Shown here: one piece after another, positions 29,998-42,513 of the stretch
How the letters are laid out: each line of letters begins with the position of its first letter
Numbering within the stretch: the first letter of the stretch is position 1
DNA from: Paraburkholderia acidisoli
Lineage (GTDB): Bacteria; Pseudomonadota; Gammaproteobacteria; Burkholderiales; Burkholderiaceae
Reading direction: 5' to 3'
Assembly: GCF_009789675.1 (NCBI RefSeq)
Contig: NZ_CP046913.1
Coordinates: 1,178,001 to 1,242,000 of the forward strand
DNA length: 64,000 nt
Made by a program: the position numbers and the translations under genes
The notes under the pieces: generated by a model
The model's database searches: none
Seen by the model: the letters and a program-made list of their open reading frames with translations, nothing else
Told to the model about the DNA's origin: nothing

Positions 29998-30482
29998 TGC
30001 ACATCTCCTTCGCCCATTCCCACCGGCAGCGCGTCGGGCAGCCACGCGCGCCCTACGTAGCCGCGCATGTGACCGCCGGTTTCCACTACGACGTGAGCGC
30101 CCACCACGCGCGCGGCGTGCAGATCGTCACGATCGGCCGCGTGCAAGGCCGCGGCGGCGCTGCGCCAGTCGGCGGCATAGGCGCCGAGCAGCGCATCGAG
30201 ATTCGGCCGCGCCGGGCCTGCCCACGTATAGGCGACCACGGTCCCGCTGGCGTTCGCGACGTATTCGTTGACGCTCGTGCCCGCGGCATCGACATAACCG
30301 ACTACATGCGCCGTGCCGTTCGCGAGCGTGCGCGAAGTCGCGCCGGCGGGCAGGGTCGGCGCGCCGCCGAGCGCGGCTTGGGCGCTGGGAAGGGCGGCGG
30401 CGAGGCTCAGGCAAGCCAGGCCGCCGAGCGTGCAGGCGCGGGCCACGGCCCGGCCCGCCTGCGCGAGGCTGCAAGTTTTCAT
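29994..30482 (-). CDS. DUF2844 domain exported protein
   Basis: 162 residues. A signal peptide (ACTLGGLACLSLAAALPSAQA) is followed by ALGGAPTLPAGATSRTLANG, which matches the start of DUF2844 proteins. The rest includes VNEYVANASGTVVAYTWAGP and ends WLPDALPVGMGEGDVQ. Function unknown. It is translationally coupled to the DUF3443 gene by a 4-bp overlap; the pair is recurrent in Burkholderia relatives. One possibility is that this protein is a partner, substrate or propeptide-like inhibitor of the DUF3443 protein. The ATG follows CGGAGAGCGTC. Confidence 0.85.
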   Translation of the reverse strand: MKTCSLAQAGRAVARACTLGGLACLSLAAALPSAQAALGGAPTLPAGATSRTLANGTAHVVGYVDAAGTSVNEYVANASGTVVAYTWAGPARPNLDALLGAYAADWRSAAAALHAADRDDLHAARVVGAHVVVETGGHMRGYVGRAWLPDALPVGMGEGDVQ

Positions 30483-30948
30483 GACGCTCTCCGGTGCTGC
30501 TGTGTGTGAACCGCTTTTTTTGAGATTTCGCGGGGAAAAGTAGCACCGGGTCGAATTCGGCAAGGCACTCACGCTGACAGGGCGGCGCAGCGCAAACTGG
30601 CGATACGGCAAGGATGTGCCGTATCGCTTTGATCCATAAGAAGAAAGTTTCGATTAGCGCATGCGGCGAAACCCGCGACAATTGTTGAAGAACGTTACGT
30701 CGATGAGGTGTGAAAACGGCGTAGGTGTGACGTTGGCGCGGCGTGCGCGTGACGCCGGTGTTTCGGCCGTGTTTCCGCCCCGTGTCCGCGGTTTTTCACG
30801 ACGATGAAAACCCCTGCGCGCCGCGTTGCCTGTCATGCCGCGAAACGCGCGAGTATTGCGGATTTTGCACAGCAGGCCGCTAGCCCGGTAAAATGGCTGA
30901 TTGATCCACGGAAGGTGGCCGTGGCGTAGCCGAGGGATTACCCGAAAC
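30483..30948. other. 466-bp region between DUF2844 gene and bamC
   Basis: Divergent promoter region without a convincing gene. The bamC promoter is at 30865-30894. The rest shows nothing definable apart from GC-skewed stretches. Confidence 0.55.
30865..30894 (+). promoter_or_regulatory. Candidate sigma-70 promoter of bamC
   Basis: TTGCAC (30865-30870), 18-bp spacer, TAAAAT (30889-30894). It is about 55 bp upstream of the bamC ATG. Confidence 0.6.
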
Positions 30949-32157
30949 ATGAGTGATTTTCATCAACGTCTTGCCACGCGCGCGGTCGCGCTCCTGATGG
31001 CAGGCGGGCTGGTCGCCGGCTGCAGCTCGCCGACGCCGGGCAAGATCGATTACCGTAGTGACGCCAAGGCGAAGCAGGCTTCGCTGGCCGTGCCGCCGAA
31101 CATGCTCGACGAAACGTCGGACCAGCGCACGCTCGCGCCGCAAGGCGGGGAAACGTCGCTGTCGTCCCTGAAGCAGACCCAGGCCGACGCGCCGCCGTCC
31201 GACCAGACGTCGGTGCTGCCGCAATTGCCGGGCATGCATCTTCAGCGTGACGGCACGGAAAGCTGGCTTGTCATCGACAACCGCACGCCCGACCAGGTCT
31301 GGGCGCAGGTGCGCCGCTTCTGGCAGGAGCAAGGCTTCCTGCTCGTCGTCGACCAGCGCGACAAGGGCGTGATGGAAACGGACTGGAACGAAACCCATCC
31401 GAAGATCAGCGACGGCATCATCCGCAATACGCTCTCGTGGGCCACGGGCAATTCGTACGTGACCGCCGAGCGCAACAAGTACCGCACGCGCCTCGAAACG
31501 TCGCCCACGGGCGGCACTTACGTGTTCATCAGCCAGAAGGGGCTGAGCGAGCAGTTGTCGGGCACCAACAACGACACCAGCAAGTGGGTGCCGAAGCCCA
31601 ACGATCCGGGTCTCGAAGCCGAATACCTCAAGCGCCTGATGGTCACGCTCTCGCGTGCGAAGCCGGGCGTGCCCGACGCGCAGATCGCGGCCGAAGCCGA
31701 CGCCAAGGCCAACCCGAAGAAGGTGCCCGACGCCGCCGCCGCGTCCATCGCCGCGCAAAACGTCGCGGCCGTGGGTCAGCAGTCGGGCGGTTCGGAAGGC
31801 ACCTCGGGTCAGTACTCGTCCACCGAACTCACGCTCGGCGAGCCGTACGACCGCGCCTGGGTGCGCGTGGGCATCGCGCTCGACCGCGGCAATTTCACCG
31901 TGGACGACAGCGACCGCACGAAGGGCATTTACTACGTGCGCTACGTCGACCCGAAGGACATGACGTCGGCCGAGCAGGGCTTCTGGAACCAGATCTTCCA
32001 CGGCCGCAAGGAAAAGGTCGCGAAGCAGTACAAGGTCAACGTGCGCGCGGTGACGGAGAACCAGACGCGTGTCGCGATCATCGACGACAACGGTCAGGTC
32101 GATTCGTCGCGCCCGGCACGCGAGATCATGAGCCTCGTGGTCGACGAACTGCACTGA
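30949..32157 (+). CDS. bamC: Outer-membrane assembly lipoprotein BamC
   Basis: 402 residues. Lipoprotein of the BAM complex that inserts beta-barrels into the outer membrane. The signal peptide ends in the lipobox GLVAGC (Cys24), followed by the unstructured BamD-binding segment (IDYRSDAKAKQASLAVPPNM). Two helix-grip domains follow, the first around SWLVIDNRTPDQVWAQVRRF and the second around LGEPYDRAWVRVGIALDRG, with IYYVRYVDPKD typical of the family. It is longer than E. coli BamC (344) because of the interdomain linker AAAASIAAQNVAAVGQQSGG. In many proteobacteria bamC follows dapA; here it has its own promoter and no dapA upstream. Confidence 0.95.
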   Translation: MSDFHQRLATRAVALLMAGGLVAGCSSPTPGKIDYRSDAKAKQASLAVPPNMLDETSDQRTLAPQGGETSLSSLKQTQADAPPSDQTSVLPQLPGMHLQRDGTESWLVIDNRTPDQVWAQVRRFWQEQGFLLVVDQRDKGVMETDWNETHPKISDGIIRNTLSWATGNSYVTAERNKYRTRLETSPTGGTYVFISQKGLSEQLSGTNNDTSKWVPKPNDPGLEAEYLKRLMVTLSRAKPGVPDAQIAAEADAKANPKKVPDAAAASIAAQNVAAVGQQSGGSEGTSGQYSSTELTLGEPYDRAWVRVGIALDRGNFTVDDSDRTKGIYYVRYVDPKDMTSAEQGFWNQIFHGRKEKVAKQYKVNVRAVTENQTRVAIIDDNGQVDSSRPAREIMSLVVDELH

Positions 32158-32201
32158 GCGTCAAGCGCTGGATCGCCGGTCACCCATATCGGCGTTCGAT
32201 A

Positions 32202-32232
32202 AAAAAAGCCCGCATTTCGCGGGCTTTTTTCT
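32202..32232. terminator. Bidirectional terminator, bamC / lldP
   Basis: A-tract, stem GCCCGC (32208-32213), loop ATTTC, GCGGGC (32219-32224), T-tract. It serves convergent bamC and lldP. Confidence 0.88.
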
Positions 32233-32263
32233 TGGCCGCCGCCAATCGCGCTCGCGGCGGCCT

Positions 32264-33862
32264 TCAATGCGGAATCATCCACGTCAGCACGTTCTGCTGC
32301 AGCCACACGAGTATGCCGAGCAGCACCGTCAGCAGGATCGAATGCTTGAAGGTCTTGGCGAACACGTGGCCTTCCTGGCCCTTGAGTTCGGTGGTGGCGA
32401 CGCCCGTGGCGATGTTCTGCGGCGAGATCATCTTGCCCATCACGCCGCCCGACGAGTTGGTGGCCGCCATCAGCACGGGATTGAGGTTGAGCTGCTGCGC
32501 GGCCACGACCTGCAGATTGCCGAACAGCGCGTTGCCCGAGGTGTCGCTGCCCGAGAGGAACACGGCCACCCAGCCGAGGAACGCGGAGACCAGCGGGAAG
32601 AACGCGCCCACCGAGGCCACGCCGAGCCCGAGCGTGTACGTGAGCCCCGAATAGTTCATGAGGAACGCCAGCCCGACGATGGTCGCGACCGTGAGGATGG
32701 CGATGCGCGTTTGCACCCACGTGTCGCCGATGGCCGCGACGAACTCGGCGGGTTTCAGGCGCACCACGAACGCGGTGATGATGGCCGCGACCAGAATGGC
32801 CGTGCCCGTCGCGAGCGGCTGGAAGTCCCAGATCGCGCCGTACGGCGTCTTGTAGAGCGTGATGAAGACAGCCTTGTCGAGGCCGGGCCACGGCACTTTG
32901 ACGTCGCCGATCGTGAACACCTTGGCGACCGTCCAGACGATCACCACGGCCGCCACGATGATCCACGGATACCAGCCTTGCGCGCCCGTCACGCTGCCGC
33001 GCACCTCGCTCGCGCGATCGACCTTGATCGCGAAGCGGGCATCGGGCGCGGGCTTCCAGACGCGCAGGAACAGGATCGTGAGGATCAGCGAGACCAGCGA
33101 AGAGAGCACATCCGTGAGGCTGTAGTTGATGTAGTTCGCGGTGAGGAACTGCGTGATCGCGAAGCTGCCGCCCGAAACCAGCAGCACGGGCCAGATGCGC
33201 AGCATGCCGCCCACGCCCGCGTAGATGGCGATCACGTAGAACGGCAGCAGCAGCGCGAAGAACGGCAACTGGCGGCCGACCATTTGCGCGAGCAAGTCGG
33301 CGGGCAGGTGGGTGACGGCGCCGAGCACGGTGATCGGCACGCCCAGCGCGCCGAACGCCACCGGCGCCGTGTTGAAGATCAGCGTGAAGGTGAGCGCTTC
33401 GAGCGTGGGGAAGCCGAGCATGATGAGCAGCGAGCTCGTGATGGCGATCGGCGTGCCGAAACCCGAGATGCCTTCGAACAGCGCGCCGAACGAAAAGCCG
33501 ATCACCACGAGCACGATGCGCCGGTCGTTCGGCAGATTGTCGAGCAGCCACATGCGGAACGCGGCGAAACGGCCCGAGCGCAGCGCGATGTTGTAGAGCA
33601 GGATGGCCGTGACGACGATCCACATGACCGGCCACAGCGCGAACACGGCGCCCGCGAGCACCGAATCGATCGCGAGCCCCACGGGGAATTGCCAGCCGAG
33701 CACCGCCACGAGCAAGCCCACTACGAGACCCGCGAGCGACGCCTGCCACGCGGGGCGGCGCGCCCAGCCCAGCATCGCGAGCACCGTCAGGATGGGCAGC
33801 ACGGCCACGAGGAAGGAAAACAGCAGCGAATTGCCGATGGGAGTCAACAGCTGGTGGAACAT
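32264..33862 (-). CDS. lldP: L-lactate permease
   Basis: 532 residues with about 13-14 hydrophobic helices. Proton-coupled uptake of lactate and glycolate (LctP family). Family landmarks are LLFSFLVAVLPILTVLAMLG at the N-terminus, the GFGTPIAITSSLLIMLGFP loop, and AFLGWVAVFLSGSDTSGNAL near the C-terminus, followed by QNIATGVATTELKGQEGHVF. Strong Shine-Dalgarno AAAGGAGACGTC before the ATG. No lactate dehydrogenase or GntR regulator gene is adjacent, so lactate oxidation genes must lie elsewhere. Substrate is inferred from family only. Confidence 0.95.
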   Translation of the reverse strand: MFHQLLTPIGNSLLFSFLVAVLPILTVLAMLGWARRPAWQASLAGLVVGLLVAVLGWQFPVGLAIDSVLAGAVFALWPVMWIVVTAILLYNIALRSGRFAAFRMWLLDNLPNDRRIVLVVIGFSFGALFEGISGFGTPIAITSSLLIMLGFPTLEALTFTLIFNTAPVAFGALGVPITVLGAVTHLPADLLAQMVGRQLPFFALLLPFYVIAIYAGVGGMLRIWPVLLVSGGSFAITQFLTANYINYSLTDVLSSLVSLILTILFLRVWKPAPDARFAIKVDRASEVRGSVTGAQGWYPWIIVAAVVIVWTVAKVFTIGDVKVPWPGLDKAVFITLYKTPYGAIWDFQPLATGTAILVAAIITAFVVRLKPAEFVAAIGDTWVQTRIAILTVATIVGLAFLMNYSGLTYTLGLGVASVGAFFPLVSAFLGWVAVFLSGSDTSGNALFGNLQVVAAQQLNLNPVLMAATNSSGGVMGKMISPQNIATGVATTELKGQEGHVFAKTFKHSILLTVLLGILVWLQQNVLTWMIPH

Positions 33863-34088
33863 GACGTCTCCTTTGTGCTGGTTCGAATCGGCGCGGCGAG
33901 TGAGCGCGCGCGCCGGGGCACGTCGTCAGCGTATTAAGGCTGTGCTTCAAATCCCCGAAGCCCTTTCGAGAATAGGAAACGTGAGGGAGGCGTCAAGGGA
34001 GGGAAACTACGGTCCGGCACCGTTTCGGGATGTGCCTGCGGGCGCCTTCACGAACGGAGGCGCCGGTCCCACGTTGCGCGTATGCGCA

Positions 34089-34574
34089 TCAATGCCAGTG
34101 TCCGCCGCCGCCGTGCCCGCCGCCACCGCCCCAGTGCCCGCCACCGCCGCCCCAATGGCCGCCGCCGCTCCAGTAGCCGAAGCCGAACGAAATAGCGGGC
34201 GCGCCCCAGCCATAACCGTAGCCGTAGCCATAAGCGGGCCAGGCGCCGTAAGCGGGGTAAGCTGGGTAAGGGTAAGCAGCGGGGTAAGCAGCAGGGTAGT
34301 AGCCCGGCCACGCGGAGTACGCGGGCACGGCGAGCGCGACGGGCTGGGTGGAGTAGAGCGGTCCCGGATATTGGGCGTCGGGAACGGCGGCGGGCGCCGG
34401 ATTCGGATTCGCGGTGCGCGCAACGGCGGTTGCCTGCTGCGTGCCCGAGGCGGGCACCGTGGCGCCGTAGTAATAGGGATAGGGCGAGTAGCCGTACGGG
34501 GTGTAGTAATAGCAGCCCGAGAGTGCGAGCGTGGCACCCGCGAGGGCGATCAACGATAGTCTGGACGGCTTCAT
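34089..34574 (-). CDS. Tyr/Gly/His-rich small lipoprotein
   Basis: 161 residues. Signal peptide with lipobox LALSGC (Cys21), then YYYTPYGYSPYPYYY. The body is made of Tyr-Pro-Ala repeats (YYPAAYPAAYPYPAYPAYG) and a Gly-His-Trp tail (GGGHWGGGGGHWGGGGG, ending GGGGHWH). The composition suggests a surface or periplasmic, unstructured or metal-binding (His) protein. No family recognised. Expressed alone on the minus strand; the start is fixed by the signal peptide. Confidence 0.82.
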   Translation of the reverse strand: MKPSRLSLIALAGATLALSGCYYYTPYGYSPYPYYYGATVPASGTQQATAVARTANPNPAPAAVPDAQYPGPLYSTQPVALAVPAYSAWPGYYPAAYPAAYPYPAYPAYGAWPAYGYGYGYGWGAPAISFGFGYWSGGGHWGGGGGHWGGGGGHGGGGHWH

Positions 34575-34774
34575 GGCGAACTCCCCGGCGTTGCTGCACG
34601 TAACCGGATGAGCTTACGCCCGAAGTGTTCGCGATGGGTTGCCGTTCGAGAACAGCTCGTTAACGGATTGTTTCAGCAGGATTGTTTCAGCGCGACGCAC
34701 TGAACGCCGCGCCAGAAAATGGACCGCGGGACCGCGGCCGCGCGAGACGCACATACGGCCAACGCGACGCCAAC

Positions 34775-34805
34775 GCGATGTAGATCGCGCACGAATCTAC
34801 ATCGC
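34775..34805. repeat. 11-bp perfect stem-loop
   Basis: GCGATGTAGAT (34775-34785) pairs with ATCTACATCGC (34795-34805) around a 9-nt loop. It lies 24 bp past the stop of the glycine-zipper lipoprotein gene (minus strand). On the plus strand it is followed by GCTGTTTTT. Possibly a terminator. Confidence 0.55.
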
Positions 34806-34829
34806 GCTGTTTTTCCTGATGCGCAGGTT

Positions 34830-35051
34830 TTACTTGCCGACCTGGTTGCCGATAATGCCGCCGACGGCCGCGCCGCCCACCGTCGACAGCGCGCTGCCGC
34901 CGATCGCCGCGCCCGCGACACCACCCACACCGGCGCCGATCGCGGTATCGCGGTCGCGTCTCGACATGTTGTCGCAAGCCGAAAGACTGCCCAGCACGGC
35001 GACGATCGACGCCGCCGTAACCAAAGTGCGTGCACGTGCGAGGGTTTTCAT
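34830..35051 (-). CDS. Glycine-zipper lipoprotein, OsmB-like
   Basis: 73 residues. The signal peptide ends with a lipobox-like LGSLSAC. The mature part is a short charged linker (DNMSRRDRDTA) and a glycine-zipper membrane segment with repeated GxxxG (IGAGVGGVAGAAIGG, VGGAAVGGIIGNQVGK). This resembles the OsmB / Rick_17kDa lipoproteins, which sit in the outer membrane and are often induced by osmotic or envelope stress. Complete despite its size. Exact role unknown. Confidence 0.85.
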   Translation of the reverse strand: MKTLARARTLVTAASIVAVLGSLSACDNMSRRDRDTAIGAGVGGVAGAAIGGSALSTVGGAAVGGIIGNQVGK

Positions 35052-35202
35052 TGTCCGACTCCGAGAAGTTATGTGCAGTGCGTCATGGGCGTATGCACAC
35101 GTCGCACCTCCAATACACGCATCGTAGGCAAACGACCGGTATCCGGGTGTATGCGCTTGTCAGCGAGTTGTCGGAGTCGTTAAAAAATGTATCAGCACGC
35201 GG

Positions 35203-35232
35203 GCGGCCGCACGGGCATCGCCGTGCGGCCGC
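35203..35232 (-). terminator. Stem-loop downstream of thiC
   Basis: GCGGCCGCACGG (35203-35214) and CCGTGCGGCCGC (35221-35232) form a perfect 12-bp stem around GCATCG. On the minus strand a T run (ACATTTTTTAAC) follows about 13 nt later. Confidence 0.65.
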
Positions 35233-35255
35233 TGATCGACGCGATGACTGCGCCT

Positions 35256-38811
<3,556 letters not shown>

Positions 38812-39783
38812 ATGACGACGCCGCTTCGCTCCACCACGCGCACGCTTGCTGCTGGCGCGCTGCGCTTCGCCACGGCGCTATGGCGCTTCGCGCGCTCGCT
38901 GCGGCTGCCGCAAACGCGCGGCGGTCAGGTCGCGCTGGCGCTGGCCGTCGTCTATTTCGTCTGGGGCTCGACCTATCTGGGCGTGCACGTGGCGCTCGAA
39001 TCGTTTCCGCCGCTGCTGCTCTCGGGCCTGCGCAACCTGCTCGCGGGCATCGGTTTGTTCGTGTTCGCGCTGCGCCGGCGGCCTGTGATGCCAACGCTCG
39101 TCGAGGTGCGCAACGCGGGCGTGGTCGGCACGATGCTGGTGGGCTTGTCGAGTGGCATGCTCGCGTACGGCATGCGTACCGTAGGCACGGGTACGGCGGC
39201 CGTGATGGTCGCCACGGTGCCGCTGTTCGCCACGTTGATCGCCGCGCTCTCGGGGCGCCGCGTCGCGAAAGCCGAGTGGGGCGCGATCGCGCTCGGGCTC
39301 GTGGGCATTGCGATCCTGAGTCGCGGCGGGGGCGCCTCGGGTACGCCGGGCGGCTGTCTCGCGATTCTGTGCGGCGCGCTGTTCTGGGCGGTGGGCGCGC
39401 ATCTGGCCGGGCGGCTCGCGCTGCCGAAGGATCTGTTCATCGCCACGGCCTTGCAGATCGGCCTGGGCGGCGCGATTTCGACGCTCGTCGCGTGGGTCAG
39501 CGGTGAGCGTATGGGCGAGCTGCATTTTTTGCCCGTGGCCGCGTTTCTCTACCTCATGTTGATCGGCACGATGGCCGCGTATGTCGCGTATGGCTATCTC
39601 ATTCGCCATACGAGCCCGCTCGTGGCGAGCAGCTGCATGTACGTGAATCCGGTTGTGGCCGTCGCGCTGGGCGCGCTATTCCTCGGCGAGCCGATCACGC
39701 ATGCCACGGTCATCGCGACCGTGCTGATTTTGGGCAGTGTCGGCTTGTCGTTCATCTTCGACGACCGGCGCCGCGCCGCTTGA
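38812..39783 (+). CDS. EamA-family drug/metabolite transporter
   Basis: 323 residues with about ten membrane helices in two EamA repeats. The first repeat has LALAVVYFVWGSTYLGVHVA, the WG(S/G)xY/F motif of the family. The second ends LVASSCMYVNPVVAVALGAL and GEPITHATVIATVLILGSVG. This is the RhtA/YedA-like branch that exports amino acids or related metabolites; substrate not assignable. The start is uncertain: ATG at 38812 or 38776, neither with a good Shine-Dalgarno. Confidence 0.9.
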   Translation: MTTPLRSTTRTLAAGALRFATALWRFARSLRLPQTRGGQVALALAVVYFVWGSTYLGVHVALESFPPLLLSGLRNLLAGIGLFVFALRRRPVMPTLVEVRNAGVVGTMLVGLSSGMLAYGMRTVGTGTAAVMVATVPLFATLIAALSGRRVAKAEWGAIALGLVGIAILSRGGGASGTPGGCLAILCGALFWAVGAHLAGRLALPKDLFIATALQIGLGGAISTLVAWVSGERMGELHFLPVAAFLYLMLIGTMAAYVAYGYLIRHTSPLVASSCMYVNPVVAVALGALFLGEPITHATVIATVLILGSVGLSFIFDDRRRAA

Positions 39784-40012
39784 TTACCGGCGTGGGTGTC
39801 GCTTTGGCGCCCTCGCCGGCCAACGCATCGCGATCACGCGGGCAGCCTCGAACAGCCTTCTACTCCCGCCAATAAACGCACGGCCGCGCCGCGATGGATT
39901 CGCGGCGCGGCCGTTCGCAGACTTCGTTCACATCCAGCCGGTTTTCGTCCTCGATACGCACATTACAACGGCGTGCACGGGCCCACCGGCGCCAACACCG
40001 TCGTCAGCCCGA

Positions 40013-40150
40013 TTACTTCGCCTTTTCGGCGGAGTTCGTGACGGCGTGGCCGCCAGCGGAAACGTCCTCGCCGGCGCCCGCAATCGTATTGCAGGCGGCC
40101 AGGCCAGCGATCGATGCGGTAACGAGAAAGAGTGCAATCAGGCGCTTCAT
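40013..40150 (-). CDS. Entericidin A/B family lipoprotein
   Basis: 45 residues. MKRLIALFLVTASIAGLAAC is a signal peptide with a lipobox (Cys20), followed by NTIAGAGEDVSAGGHAVTNS and AEKAK. This is the entericidin pattern: a tiny lipoprotein with a short amphipathic mature peptide. In E. coli, EcnA/EcnB act as an antidote/toxin pair linked to stationary-phase lysis. Only one copy is visible here. GGAGGATC lies 7 nt before the ATG. It is convergent with the DMT transporter gene. Confidence 0.88.
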   Translation of the reverse strand: MKRLIALFLVTASIAGLAACNTIAGAGEDVSAGGHAVTNSAEKAK

Positions 40151-40533
40151 GAGGAGATCCTCCACGGTGTCTAGGGAACTCTCCTTGCGCACGGGGCGTG
40201 CCTGAAAGATTCGGTACTTTTTTCAGGGTGCCGCCGACCCGTTTCCGGCGCGAAAAACCGGCTCGGGAGCGGCGTTTGCGCTAGGCGAATGTCGGCGTGA
40301 AGCGGTCCCGTCGGGTTTTGTCGGTGTGCGGGCGAGCTTGCAGTACGTTCGCGGATCGAATCCCGACCGCCACGCGCCTGCCCATCAACGATGCAAACCG
40401 GCGCGCCGCATTACGTGCAGCCATGTGCAGCTTTTGCACGGTATGCGCGAGTGCGGACGGCGAGTTGTGGCCAGATTGACCGGATTCACGCCAACGCCAA
40501 CCCACAAGGCACCAACGTTCGAAGGAGAGTGAG
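40151..40533. other. 383-bp intergenic region
   Basis: Divergent promoter region for the entericidin-like gene and the ferritin-like gene. No coding sequence seen. GAAGGAGAGTGAG at its right end is the ferritin ribosome-binding site. No clear Fur box found. Confidence 0.5.
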
Positions 40534-41073
40534 ATGTCGACTACTACCCACGCTTCGTATGAATTCAACCTCAAGCGCGTGCGCGAGGAAGCGCGCCGCA
40601 ATCTCGAGCAAGGCCCCGTCACCGAAAACTACGGTGCGGATCGCAAGACCGTGCTGAAGCTGCTCAACGATTCGCTCGCCACGGAACTCGTGTGCGTGCT
40701 GCGCTACAAGCGCCACTATTTCATGGCGAAGGGCATTGAGTCCGAAGCGGTGGCGCAAGAATTTCTCGAGCACGCGAACGAAGAACAACAGCACGCCGAC
40801 ATGCTCGCGGCGCGTATCGTCCAGCTCGGCGGCGAGCCCGACTTCTCGCCGGCGCACCTCGTGGAACGCTCGCATTCCGAATACAAGGAAGGCAAGAATC
40901 TCGAAGACATGATCCGCGAGAACCTGATCGCCGAGCGCATCGCCATTGAGAGCTATCGCTCGATCATCCAGTATCTCGGCGAAGGCGACACGACCACGCG
41001 CCGTATCTTCGAAGAGATTCTGGCGGTGGAAGAAGAACACGCCGACGACATGAGCGACCTGCTCGACAAATAA
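40534..41073 (+). CDS. Ferritin-like / bacterioferritin-type protein
   Basis: 179 residues. Four-helix-bundle di-iron protein. Candidate ligands are Glu51 (SLATELVCVLRYKRHYF), Glu84 and His87 (EEQQH), Glu134 (IAERIAIESYR), and Glu166 with His169 (EEEH). These are the two ExxH pairs of the ferritin superfamily. There is no clear haem-binding Met at the bacterioferritin position, so I call it ferritin-like rather than Bfr. It may store iron or detoxify peroxide. Its promoter is not resolved, and no ferredoxin (bfd) gene is adjacent. Confidence 0.88.
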   Translation: MSTTTHASYEFNLKRVREEARRNLEQGPVTENYGADRKTVLKLLNDSLATELVCVLRYKRHYFMAKGIESEAVAQEFLEHANEEQQHADMLAARIVQLGGEPDFSPAHLVERSHSEYKEGKNLEDMIRENLIAERIAIESYRSIIQYLGEGDTTTRRIFEEILAVEEEHADDMSDLLDK

Positions 41074-41141
41074 GCGGAAGACGTCGAGCGAGAGACGCGC
41101 CGGTCGCCCGGCGCGCATCGCCAGATCAAGCCCGCAGGCGT

Positions 41142-42362
41142 TTATTGCGCCGACGAAGCCTGAGCGCCCGCGCCTTCGCGCGGGCGCGTTGCATAGTGGA
41201 TCCAGCCCGCGAGCGCCGTGAAGGCCAGGCCCGCGACGCACGCGCCCACCCAGCCGAACGCGTGCCACGTGATCGCGCCCACGGCCGAGCCCGTCGCGCC
41301 GCCAATGAAATAGCAGACCATGTAGACCGTATTCACGCGGCTGCGCGCCTCGGGCCGCAGGGCGTAAATGCGCGACTGGTTCGAGATCTGCGCGGCCTGC
41401 ACGCCCACGTCGAGCACGATCACGCCGATCACGAGACCGACGAGACTTTTCCCCGAAAACGCGAAGATCACGAACGCCAGCGCGAGCAACGCGAGCGAGA
41501 GCGTGATGACGGCGCGCGGCCCGCGCTTGTCGGCGGAACGGCCGGCCCACGGCGCGGCCAGCGCGCCCGCTGCGCCCACGATGCCGAACAGCCCGGCGGC
41601 CTGCGGACCGAAATGGAATGGCTCGCCCGCGAGCAGGAACGTGAGCACCGGCCAGAACAGGCTGAATGCCGCGAACAGACAGGCGCCCGTTGCCGACGCT
41701 TCGCGCAGGCCTTTCAGCTCGACCGCGAGATGCCACATCGAGCCGATCAGCTTGCCGTAGCCGAGCGTCGAGGTCGGCTGGCTTTTCGGCAGCTTTTTGA
41801 CGATGACGACGGCGAGCACGAGCAGCGCGACGATCGACGCGCCGAACACCGCGCGCCAGCCGAAGTACTGGCCGATGAAACCGGCCGCCGTGCGCGCGAG
41901 CAGGATGCCGAGCAGCAGGCCGCTCATGACGGTGCCGACCGCATGGCCGCGGCCTTCGGGCGGCGCGAGTTCGGCGGCGAACGGCACGGCCTGTTGCGCG
42001 ATGGTGGCCAGCACGCCGATGGCGAGACTTGCGGCGATCAGCACGACGAGCGTGGGCGCCGTGGCCGCGACGAGCAGCGCGACGCACACGAGCGCGATCT
42101 GCAGCAGGATGATGCGGCGGCGGTCGTAGCGGTCGCCGAGCGGGGCGAGCAGCAGCATGCCGAGCGCGTAACCGAGTTGCGTTGCCGCGGGCACCGCGCC
42201 GATCCACGCGGCCCCGGACGGAAAGCTTTGACGAAAATCGTCGAGCAGCGGCTGGTTGAAATAAATGTTCGCGACCGTCACGCCCGCGATGGTCGCGAGC
42301 AGGAGCAAAAGGCCGCGCAACGAGCGGCTCTCGCCGGCGGTTGCGGAATCGGTGTGGGACAT
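41142..42362 (-). CDS. MFS transporter
   Basis: 406 residues, 12 membrane helices. LLLLATIAGVTVANIYFNQP, then AATQLGYALGMLLLAPLGDR and YDRRRI form the MFS motif A loop. This branch (YNFM-like, often annotated as a multidrug or arabinose-type efflux carrier) is common in Burkholderia. No regulator lies next to it, and the substrate is unknown. ATG at 42362 (MSHTDSATAGES) is chosen over an upstream Arg/His-rich extension. Tail to tail with the ferritin-like gene. Confidence 0.92.
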   Translation of the reverse strand: MSHTDSATAGESRSLRGLLLLLATIAGVTVANIYFNQPLLDDFRQSFPSGAAWIGAVPAATQLGYALGMLLLAPLGDRYDRRRIILLQIALVCVALLVAATAPTLVVLIAASLAIGVLATIAQQAVPFAAELAPPEGRGHAVGTVMSGLLLGILLARTAAGFIGQYFGWRAVFGASIVALLVLAVVIVKKLPKSQPTSTLGYGKLIGSMWHLAVELKGLREASATGACLFAAFSLFWPVLTFLLAGEPFHFGPQAAGLFGIVGAAGALAAPWAGRSADKRGPRAVITLSLALLALAFVIFAFSGKSLVGLVIGVIVLDVGVQAAQISNQSRIYALRPEARSRVNTVYMVCYFIGGATGSAVGAITWHAFGWVGACVAGLAFTALAGWIHYATRPREGAGAQASSAQ

Positions 42363-42513
42363 GATGTGAGGCGGGCGGCGCCCGGCATGCGTCGGCTGGC
42401 TTGGAGCGTGCCGATCATACCGGAGCGCGCGCAATCGTGCTGATGGCGCTGGCGGCGCGGCGCGCAGGCGCGCGCCGCCGCCGCGACCGGGTGCGGGGTA
42501 CGGGAAGCGGGAA

